NCBI RefSeq assembly: GCF_902364355.1
Contig: NZ_CABJDK010000003.1
Location: 124,001 to 188,000 of the forward strand
DNA length: 64,000 nucleotides
Source of the DNA: Collinsella aerofaciens
GTDB lineage: Bacteria > Actinomycetota > Coriobacteriia > Coriobacteriales > Coriobacteriaceae
Direction: 5' to 3'
Position 1 is the first letter of the stretch. Each line of letters begins with the position of its first letter. The notes below the pieces were generated by a model. It was not told where the DNA came from and did not search any database. It saw only the letters and a program-made list of their open reading frames with translations. This document shows, piece by piece, positions 8,206-15,150 of the stretch. A program made the translations under genes and the position numbers.

Positions 8206-9012
8206 ATGCTGTTCAACTTAATTGTACGTGCCAATGAGACACAGCCCATGTTGACTTCTAGGATGTTCGAGGGAACTCCTGAGCAGTTGACGAGCGCCTA
8301 TAGGACTGGCACTGGTTTTGACTTTAATGCCCTCGCTCAGCTTCCTACTGTTATGACGCGCGAATTTGAGTCGGATGATATGGGTGCCGTGGCCACACTT
8401 GGATATATGGATACCCCGTCTATCAACCCCGTGATCTCCAAGCCTATTCTACGGTTTCCATCGCAGGCATTGTTGAATCTTGGTCTACTTGACGAGAACT
8501 GCTGGCAAAACAAACGTACTCATTGGAGACTTTGTGAAGGCGACCCTTTTCGTCTGTTTTTAAATTTTCTTGATAACTCCCCCTTGACGGTCGGATCTGA
8601 AAGGTCTAGTGCTCATGATCCAAATTTAATTGCCGTCATGATGCCATTCACCGACGACCCTTCAATAGATCCTGTATATTCGGCGTTGATCGAAGGCTCT
8701 AAGAGGGCGGGCAAGATATGTAAACGCGCAGATGAGATATTGACGCCTACCGATATTACGGAAGACATATTTAAACTGATTGCGTCTAGCTCTTCGGTAA
8801 TTGCAGACATTACTGGCCTGAATTCAAACGTTATGTTCGAAGCGGGCTATGCGATTGGAATGGGTAAGCAGACCGTTTTTATACACCAAGGTGATGTTCC
8901 TAAGCTGCCTTTTGATGTTAGTCATAGGAGGGTATTTAGGTACAACCGGAATAAGGACGGATTGACTATACTTTCAGACATGATTTTCAAAATCTTGATG
9001 AATGCTCAATGA
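8206..9012 (+). CDS. Protein with C-terminal nucleoside 2-deoxyribosyltransferase-like domain
   Basis: This 268-residue protein starts at ATG 8206 with GAGGTG eight bases upstream. The first about 140 residues are not recognised. From about residue 145, NLIAVMMPFTDDPSIDPVYSALIEGSKRAG begins a Rossmann-like domain. Its typical blocks follow: CKRADEILTPTDITEDIFKLI, then VIADITGLNSNVMFEAGYAIGMGKQTVFI. The VIADxTGxNxNVxxExGYA motif carries the catalytic Glu of nucleoside 2-deoxyribosyltransferase-like proteins. Relatives of this fold are used as nucleotide- or NAD-cleaving effectors in bacterial conflict systems. The gene lies directly downstream of the caspase-like remnant in the same direction, so the two may once have been one system. 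The effector role is inferred. Confidence 0.65.
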   Translation: MLFNLIVRANETQPMLTSRMFEGTPEQLTSAYRTGTGFDFNALAQLPTVMTREFESDDMGAVATLGYMDTPSINPVISKPILRFPSQALLNLGLLDENCWQNKRTHWRLCEGDPFRLFLNFLDNSPLTVGSERSSAHDPNLIAVMMPFTDDPSIDPVYSALIEGSKRAGKICKRADEILTPTDITEDIFKLIASSSSVIADITGLNSNVMFEAGYAIGMGKQTVFIHQGDVPKLPFDVSHRRVFRYNRNKDGLTILSDMIFKILMNAQ

Positions 9013-9651
9013 GTGCTTTCTTGAGCACTGCCGAATGCCGCGATTCTGCTGCGTCGATATTGCGCTTGGACACCGGGGCAGACTTGGCTTCGGTGTCCAT
9101 TTGTTGCTAGTTGCCGGCCTCACGGTGCTGTCGTATGTCGCTCTCGCGCATGCCGACTCAGCACGCGTTGTGCGATCCCGCTCATCTATCAAACGTCGTG
9201 ACTTGTCGAATTGTTAGGCAATCTGTTCGCTCACGGTCTCATAATCAAATAAACGCAACCCCTCTTCCACGGAGACCAGATGTCTGAGCCGATCGTCGGA
9301 AAACTTGCCTGCTGCAACATCATTAACTGCGCAACTATTACGTTAAAACCCAATGTAACCACTGTTTTGCACGGAATGGACAGGGCGATGCATATGACGG
9401 GGTCGAGGCCGTAAAAGTTAGTTTTCGAAAGAATCTTGACGGCACCTTATTCGTAGGGTTTTCGCCTACGGTGAGGTCGTGAACATCAATCGCAAGCGCG
9501 GAACTATCAATCGGGGCCGAAAAGAAGGGCGAGCTGAAGTGCTGCATGTTGCTGCTTCCGAAAGCATCCAAGTGGGGGCTTGCTGGCGGTCTAGGGCGTA
9601 CACTATGGGTGAAGCCATTACGGCGGGCTGGCTAATTGTTAGAAGGTGAGC
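9013..9651. other. Intergenic DNA upstream of the nuclease-ATPase pair
   Basis: About 640 bp contain no gene I can support. A short hairpin AGTGCT...AGCACT lies just after the upstream gene (about 9011-9029). A minus-strand frame at 9338-9571 could be a degraded gene end, but I do not recognise it. The promoter of the downstream pair must lie here or further upstream; no clear boxes were found. Confidence 0.4.
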
Positions 9652-10695
9652 ATGGGATACATAATCCGTTCATCGGAAAAGACATCTTCCTCGGCTAGCG
9701 AGATGGAGACTAAGGCGCTCCTCCATCTGCTCTGTGAGGATGGAGGCAATGGAAACATCATTGGGTTTGCCATCGACTTCTTCAACGATGTTACAGGGAT
9801 GGATCGGAACGCCCTTAGGCTTTATGATATACAGTCTAAGGGCACCGATTCTGGCCCATCGGCTTTAGGCCAAGAGTTGGTTACCTTATATAAGAATTAC
9901 ATCAGCGAATTCAAGAGGTTCTTTGTTGCTCAAATTCTTTTTGTGCGTAGCGTGACTAGGCCAGTCCTTGGGGACCAGTTGCTCACTGAGTTCAGGTACC
10001 GCGATATGACGGAAGCTGCTCAGATAAAGCTCCGTTCAAGTTTCGTGCAGATGTGCAGAGATAAGACATACATTGATAATGACTTCTTGGACGATGAAGC
10101 CATAGATGCCTTCCTTGATCAGGTCCTATTTGTTGTTGCAAAACCTGATAAGGAAGATTATATTCGTCCTCTCATCAAGACAAATAATGCTCTGGGCACG
10201 ACAGACAGAGATTTGCGGGCAATATTCGCTGAAATTAGAAAAAAGCAACTCGGCATAAAAACCTCTTCAAAGGTCGAGGGACTTGAGCTTAAGAGTCCGT
10301 CTGAGGCCTACAACTCCGGTCGCATTCTTAGGAGATCTGATATTGAGCTACTTGTCATCTCGCGAGTACTTAACAGAAACCCATTAAAGGCAGGCGTGCC
10401 TAAACCCTTTGAATCAATTTACAACGGCTTCGAAGAGGATTATGCAGAAGAAATGCTGGAAGGTTGTCAAAACGATCTCGCCAAGCAAATGTTCACTACA
10501 CCTGAGGCGTCTGCCTTTTGGAAACTTCTGAACGACATTGTGACAGCAATAAAAAATGATCCGGACAAAGGTGTCGAAGAAATTTATAGGGAAATCCCCT
10601 TATCTACTTTGGATAGCTGTAGGCAAATGGATGCTCTGTCGCATCAGTACTTTATATCGATTGTTAAGGAGGGGCTGAAAATTGATAAAGATTAA
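9652..10695 (+). CDS. PD-(D/E)xK-like nuclease (Cap4/DUF4297-like N-terminus), partner of the downstream ATPase
   Basis: This 347-residue protein starts at ATG 9652 (AGAAGG five bases upstream; a GTG at 9646 is in frame but overlaps that site). The first 64 residues carry an E...D...QxK pattern: E17/E19 in SASEMETKALL, D42/D46 in GFAIDFFNDV, and Q61-S62-K63 in LRLYDIQSKG. This fits the restriction-endonuclease core of Cap4-like/DUF4297-like effectors. The remaining about 280 residues are helical and unassigned. The stop overlaps the TTG start of the ATPase by 14 bp. The pairing resembles Lamassu-type or ABC-three-component systems, in which a nuclease is unleashed by a Rad50-like ATPase. Base composition is AT-rich, so it was probably acquired. 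The nuclease call rests on motif spacing alone. Confidence 0.55.
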   Translation: MGYIIRSSEKTSSSASEMETKALLHLLCEDGGNGNIIGFAIDFFNDVTGMDRNALRLYDIQSKGTDSGPSALGQELVTLYKNYISEFKRFFVAQILFVRSVTRPVLGDQLLTEFRYRDMTEAAQIKLRSSFVQMCRDKTYIDNDFLDDEAIDAFLDQVLFVVAKPDKEDYIRPLIKTNNALGTTDRDLRAIFAEIRKKQLGIKTSSKVEGLELKSPSEAYNSGRILRRSDIELLVISRVLNRNPLKAGVPKPFESIYNGFEEDYAEEMLEGCQNDLAKQMFTTPEASAFWKLLNDIVTAIKNDPDKGVEEIYREIPLSTLDSCRQMDALSHQYFISIVKEGLKIDKD

Positions 10696-12310
10696 GGCTG
10701 TCTATATCGGAAATGGCGCAGAGTCCTATATTGAGGATAGGTTAACTGATGGCACCAACGTCATCTATAGTCTCGATAATAACCGTGGGAAAACAGTCTT
10801 GATGCAGGGTGCGATGTATGCTCTCGGTGCAATACCGACGTTTCCTGAGCGCTTCCCTTATAAGGAGTACATTTATATCGTTGACCTTGATATCGACGGC
10901 AATGAGGTGTCTGTTCTGCGAAGCCGAAATACTTTTGCTGTTAAGACATCTGATAGTCTGAGCCTTTTCGATAGCGAGGCGGATTACTCTCGATACTGGA
11001 GTGAGAATTTCAGACGTTTGCCGAGCATCGTTAAAAACGGGCGATTGACGTCAGTTGGCCTTCAGCTCTATACGCAGATGGCGTTTATCGGACAAGATGA
11101 TATTTCATCCGCAAAGATAACTGCTGGTCAGTTTAATAAGGATGATTTCACTGAGATGCTTTATGCCATTGCGGGGTTTGACGGGAGGGAACTTGATTCG
11201 GCCGAGGAGATTGCGCTCAAACGCCGAAGAGATGAACTGAAGGGGCTAATTAAATCGTTGGCCAAAGAAGCATCTGCGTTAAACGCGCGAGGTACGGCGC
11301 TGTCCGCAATTAGCGCAACAACTGACGCGCGTGACATGCAAGAGTTCCTAAAAGAACTTGATTCCGCACGTGCCGAGGTTACCGATTTAAGGAAGACGCG
11401 CAGTCGTTATCTGGCTCGTTTGACCAAGAATCAAATAGTTCTCGACGAGCTTAATTCATTGAGACGCGAAGTAAAATCGGGTAAGCTCGTGTGCCTAAAA
11501 TGCGGCAGCGTCTCAGTCGGATATCAGATGGCCGACTCGGATGTTATTTTCGATGTCACATCTCCTGACATGAGAACTCAAATTATCAATACACTTAAGG
11601 AGCGCATCTATGCAATCGAGGCAGACCTCGATGCCCTGGAACGCAATCTGCGGAAGTCGCAGAATCGCTTGAGCGGTCTTCTTTCCAAAAATGATGAATT
11701 TAGCCTGATGGATGTTGTTGCATGCAAAGATGAATATCTAAATGAACAGGAAATAGATCAAAAAATGCAGGAGGCTCAAAGGGAACTGGATGACGTTAAG
11801 GATAAGCTCGAATCAGACAGAGTTCTGACAAGTGAAATCGCAAAACTGAGAAAAGAGTTTATGGACGACCTTCTTGGAAAGATGAATCTGGCAAGAAGGG
11901 CAATCTCGGATAATACTGAGGAATCTTCTTACGAAAGTTTGTTCAGCACCAAAGCAAACGTTTATTCGGGGAGCGACGGCACCATCTATTTTGCCGCTAG
12001 GACCTTTGCGATTGCTTCCAAGATCGATCACGGCATGCCAATAATGATTGATTCGTTCAGGGCCGACGATCTTTCTTCCGACCGCGAAGACCGGCTTTTG
12101 GATCTCCTGGGTAAACTTGACAATCAGATTATCCTAACAACGACGATTAAACGCGAAGAAAGTGCCGGCCCCGATGCGTCAAAGTACGAGAGAGACCCGC
12201 GCGTCTATGCTATTAACTATTCGAACCATGAAATCAATAGGATAATGAGTGATGTCTATAATGATCGTTTTGCCGAAAAGGCGGCAGACTTCGGATTGGT
12301 TCTTAGATAG
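10682..12310 (+). CDS. Rad50/SMC-like ABC ATPase with atypical P-loop and CxxC hook
   Basis: This 542-residue protein starts at TTG 10682, supported by AAGGAGG about seven bases upstream and by its overlap with the nuclease gene. Residues 25-40 read NVIYSLDNNRGKTVLMQG, a P-loop in which the first glycine is Leu (LDNNRGKT). A coiled coil runs from about 170 to 400 and is interrupted by CLKCGS near residue 271, possibly half of a zinc hook. The C-terminal ATPase half has YSGSDGT (signature-like), PIMIDSFRADD (Walker B, with Ser after the Asp instead of Glu) and NQIILTTTIK. This is an ABC/Rad50-type DNA-end or structure sensor, probably acting with the upstream nuclease. A strong terminator follows. 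Confidence 0.68.
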   Translation: MIKIKAVYIGNGAESYIEDRLTDGTNVIYSLDNNRGKTVLMQGAMYALGAIPTFPERFPYKEYIYIVDLDIDGNEVSVLRSRNTFAVKTSDSLSLFDSEADYSRYWSENFRRLPSIVKNGRLTSVGLQLYTQMAFIGQDDISSAKITAGQFNKDDFTEMLYAIAGFDGRELDSAEEIALKRRRDELKGLIKSLAKEASALNARGTALSAISATTDARDMQEFLKELDSARAEVTDLRKTRSRYLARLTKNQIVLDELNSLRREVKSGKLVCLKCGSVSVGYQMADSDVIFDVTSPDMRTQIINTLKERIYAIEADLDALERNLRKSQNRLSGLLSKNDEFSLMDVVACKDEYLNEQEIDQKMQEAQRELDDVKDKLESDRVLTSEIAKLRKEFMDDLLGKMNLARRAISDNTEESSYESLFSTKANVYSGSDGTIYFAARTFAIASKIDHGMPIMIDSFRADDLSSDREDRLLDLLGKLDNQIILTTTIKREESAGPDASKYERDPRVYAINYSNHEINRIMSDVYNDRFAEKAADFGLVLR

Positions 12311-12377
12311 AAGCCCTCTATTTTATGTCTATTGTTCGTGTCACGCGAGACCTGTTGATTGCGATATTGTGTATGGC

Positions 12378-12409
12378 GCCGGAGCCGATATGGGCTCCGG
12401 CACCCTTTT
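12378..12409 (+). terminator. Intrinsic terminator after the nuclease-ATPase pair
   Basis: A 9-bp perfect stem GCCGGAGCC/GGCTCCGGC with a GATATG loop is followed by CTTTT. It lies about 70 bp past the ATPase stop. Confidence 0.8.
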
Positions 12410-12835
12410 GTCGCTGGTGGGTGATCGATTCTAGCCACCGTATCTTGTAGCTAGAAATGAATTGTTACGACGACCCAGGGCGAAGCTATAAAGCGTGGTC
12501 GTCAAATTAGTTCTAATCAGCACTCTGAGCTAATCACCCATCGTCCCGATGGCAGAATCCGCGCAAAGGATTCCCATGGGCACGATCCCTTCCCGCCGAG
12601 AGGATAGGGGCTTGACGCAATTGCGGCTGCGGGCATGGATTAGCGTGTCCGCAGCCGCAAACGCCTGCCGGAAGCATGCGGCAAATTCTGGAACCTCCGA
12701 GCACAACGGCTTTTCCGAATAAAGGATCCGCAGGTAGAAACATTGTGGCATTCCGGAGCGCTCGGCACGCCAGGGATTTGCCGCATACTTCCGAGTTTTG
12801 GGCCTCGTACCCTTTGCTCCAGATGCAGCAAACAC
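12410..12835. other. Intergenic DNA with a perfect 12-bp inverted repeat
   Basis: I see no gene in these 425 bp. TTGCGGCTGCGG (12621-12632) and CCGCAGCCGCAA (12649-12660) form a perfect 12-bp inverted repeat around a 16-nt centre. Shorter partial pairs such as TGCCG/CGGCA follow near 12665-12685. The repeat could be a hairpin or operator. Confidence 0.45.
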
Positions 12836-12863
12836 TTGATTGATGCTATTTAAGGTCTATAAT
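12836..12863 (+). promoter_or_regulatory. Promoter of RloAB module 2
   Basis: TTGATT (12836-12841) and TATAAT (12858-12863) are spaced 16 bp. Transcription would start near 12870. This supports ATG 12918, rather than any earlier in-frame ATG, as the start of the ATPase gene. Confidence 0.7.
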
Positions 12864-12917
12864 CAAATAAAAAATCTGAAATATCTTTTCAAAACAATGA
12901 AAGGAATTTTGAGGACG

Positions 12918-14135
12918 ATGCTTTGCCAGTTTACCTTCAGGAACTATAGATCCTATCGCGACGAAACTGAGCTTTCCATGCAGGCAACATCTATGAGGGA
13001 GTTCGAGCGCTCCCTTATAGAGTGTCCTGACGGGCAGAGTTTCCTTCCGGTGGCTGCGGTTTATGGGCCTAACGCTGGCGGCAAGTCCAACCTGCTCGAG
13101 GCTCTTGACTATATTCGTTCGGCGGTGGCAAGGCCGATCAGATTGCTGTCTGCCAGCACTGATGCGCCAGAGGGTAACCGTCCTTCGATACCCCGTTGCT
13201 CTGCGTTTGAGTTCGATGACGTGTCTGCTGCCGAGCCCACCGAGTTCGAGCTCTACTATCGCGCGGGTGAGCACGAGTACCGCTATGCCCTGTCCGTGCA
13301 TGCGGACGAGATCGTGTCCGAAGGCCTGTGGCGGCGAAAATTGGGAGCGTCACGCACGGCGATGCTGTTCGAGCGTGAGGGCGCAGAGGTTGAACTCGGC
13401 CCCACGCTGCGTAAGCTCGTGACGGCTGCGAGATTCAACCCGAGACTGCCGTACCTGTCGTTTCTCTGCATCAACTTTGACGCGCCGGTGGTCAAGGAAG
13501 CTGCCAGCTGGTTTCTTGACGGGGTGTTCCTGAACTATAACAGCTCCTATCTGGAGCAGATGCTCGAACAATTGCTCGACGAGGATGACTCACCCGACGT
13601 CACGCGTTTTTTGCGCGCCGTTGATGTGCGTATTGATGGCTTCAGAGTGGAGAGGGCGCCGGAGTGGCGCGGCCAGCGCGTCTTCGTGAGGCACAAGGTG
13701 AGCGGCAAGGCGTACGAGCTGCGTTTATCCGAGGAATCTGCCGGAACCCAGAAGCTCATGGGGTTGGCTGCGTATCTGATGACAGCGCTTGAGCGTGGTG
13801 GCACCGTTGTGGTAGACGAGCTCGACGCCAAACTGCACCCGAAGCTTCTTCGCTATGTGATTCTGCTGTTTAAGGATCCTGGGGTCAACAAGAGTGGCGC
13901 GCAGCTCATCTTCTCGTCCCAGGATGTTTCAACCATGCGAAACGATGTGTTCCGCCGTGACGAGATATGGTTCGCTGCGCGCGGCGAGGGGGAGGCGAGC
14001 CAACTGTGGTCTCTCGCCGACATCCACGAGGCAAACGGTAATCTGGTAAGCAAGAACGCGGCTTTCGACAAGCAATACCTGTCCGGTCGCTACGGCGCCG
14101 ATCCGTATCTCACCCGCATCGAGGAGTGGGATTAG
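12918..14135 (+). CDS. RloA-like AAA/ABC-type ATPase (defence module 2, first gene)
   Basis: This 405-residue OLD/RloA-type ATPase begins MLCQFTFRNYRSYRDETEL. Walker A is GPNAGGKS (50-57), the signature-like block EESAGTQKLMGL lies near 275, Walker B VVVDELDAKLHPKLL near 298, and QLIFSSQDV near 330. The C-terminal NKAFDKQYLSGRYG-like block (here NAAFDKQYLSGRYGADP) matches the other RloA in this window. ATG 12918 is preferred because the upstream in-frame ATGs lie at or before the predicted transcription start or lack a ribosome site. The gene is GC-richer than module 1 and only distantly similar to it, so this is probably a separate acquisition rather than a recent duplicate. The defence role is inferred. 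Confidence 0.83.
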   Translation: MLCQFTFRNYRSYRDETELSMQATSMREFERSLIECPDGQSFLPVAAVYGPNAGGKSNLLEALDYIRSAVARPIRLLSASTDAPEGNRPSIPRCSAFEFDDVSAAEPTEFELYYRAGEHEYRYALSVHADEIVSEGLWRRKLGASRTAMLFEREGAEVELGPTLRKLVTAARFNPRLPYLSFLCINFDAPVVKEAASWFLDGVFLNYNSSYLEQMLEQLLDEDDSPDVTRFLRAVDVRIDGFRVERAPEWRGQRVFVRHKVSGKAYELRLSEESAGTQKLMGLAAYLMTALERGGTVVVDELDAKLHPKLLRYVILLFKDPGVNKSGAQLIFSSQDVSTMRNDVFRRDEIWFAARGEGEASQLWSLADIHEANGNLVSKNAAFDKQYLSGRYGADPYLTRIEEWD

Positions 14136-14136
14136 C

Positions 14137-14805
14137 ATGGTGGCGAAGAAGTCGAAGGGCTGGCGTAGCGGCAAACGAGAGGGCCGCTCGCGCATGGTTC
14201 AGATGACGCGTCATCTTGTAGTGAGCGAGGGCAAGGAGACCGAGCCTCGCTACTTTGAGGGTGTGCGTGCGGCGTTGGGTGCGGCGAACGAGCGTAAGGT
14301 TGCCATTGTCGTTAAGGGGACCGGCAAACATACACTTGACCTACTTGACTTTGCCGTCGAACACTGCCGCTATGCGCCCGAGACATTCGACCATGTGTGG
14401 CTCGTGTATGACAAGGATGACTTTCCTGCGTCCGACTTTGACGCGATGGAGCGCAAATGCGACGAGCTCTCCGATGGTTCGAGGACCTTCCATGCGTTGT
14501 GGTCGAACCCCTGCTTCGAGCTGTGGCCTCTTCTGCACTTTCGCTACACGACCGCGCATATGTCCGCGTCCGACTGCCAGCATGCCCTCGCGCAGGAGAT
14601 GTCGAGAGACCTGGGCATCGAGTACCGCAAGAACTTGGACGGGCTGTTCGAGGTGGTGGACGGCAAACGAGGCGAGGCATTGCAGCGTGTTGGGCGCCTC
14701 GTCACATACCATAGGGGGCTGGGTAACGTTAAGCCATCTGCGCAAAACCCTGCAACTAAGGTGGGCGAAATTTTCGATGTAATCGGGCCGTATCTGGCTG
14801 GCTAG
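14137..14805 (+). CDS. RloB-like Toprim-fold protein (defence module 2, second gene)
   Basis: This 222-residue protein starts one base after the ATPase stop codon. It carries canonical RloB motifs: LVVSEGKETEPRYFEGV near residues 26-42, VWLVYDKDDFP near 88-98, and NPCFELWPLLHF near 128. It begins with a Lys/Arg-rich stretch (KKSKGWRSGKREGRSR), as RloB proteins often do, which may bind nucleic acid. The motifs are closer to the family consensus than those of the RloB at 3830-4558. It probably forms a complex with the adjacent ATPase. Biochemical activity of the family is poorly defined; a Toprim-like nuclease is the usual prediction. Confidence 0.85.
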   Translation: MVAKKSKGWRSGKREGRSRMVQMTRHLVVSEGKETEPRYFEGVRAALGAANERKVAIVVKGTGKHTLDLLDFAVEHCRYAPETFDHVWLVYDKDDFPASDFDAMERKCDELSDGSRTFHALWSNPCFELWPLLHFRYTTAHMSASDCQHALAQEMSRDLGIEYRKNLDGLFEVVDGKRGEALQRVGRLVTYHRGLGNVKPSAQNPATKVGEIFDVIGPYLAG

Positions 14806-15150
14806 TCGAGTCTGTGGATTGGCTTTCCGGTTAGGGCGATTGGCGGATTGTGATGCGCGATTGCAAATCCGGTGCGTAGGAGAAGTGCGGAGAAAAATCG
14901 AAACTCGCCGAGCATAGCCCGATTTCAGGCAACAAAACCGCAGGTCGCCGGAGCTCAAAACCGGGGCCTGGTCAGCAGGTCTCGGTTTTTCACCCCACTT
15001 CCGAATTGGTCGCTCATTTTGCACTCTCGAAGTCCCCACATCCTCTAAAAAAGTTCTTAATACAGCCTTAAAGGCGCTCCGGCTCGCGTTGACAGCGTAC
15101 AATACGCGTGTTTGACTAGGCCGTAGCAATAATTAGGGGAGGGGTGCGCC
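14806..15150. other. Intergenic region upstream of the Pel-like operon
   Basis: No gene is seen. A TTGACA at 15089-15094 and a TACAAT at 15098-15103 inside the palindrome-like GCGTACAATACGC could each be part of the operon promoter, but neither has a well-spaced partner. AGGGGAGGGG at about 15134-15143 is the ribosome site for the first pel gene. Confidence 0.4.

Noticed and set aside
9338..9571. Small minus-strand gene in the gap before the nuclease-ATPase pair
   Set aside because: No recognisable domain, no good ribosome site, and its composition does not look coding; kept only as a possible gene remnant.
12840..12917. N-terminal extension of the second RloA-like ATPase
   Set aside because: It overlaps the predicted -10 box and transcription start and has no ribosome site; the conserved domain begins at ATG 12918.
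15089..15110. TTGACA near the pel operon as a complete promoter
   Set aside because: No acceptable -10 box lies 16-18 bp downstream; the nearby TACAAT is only a few bases away.
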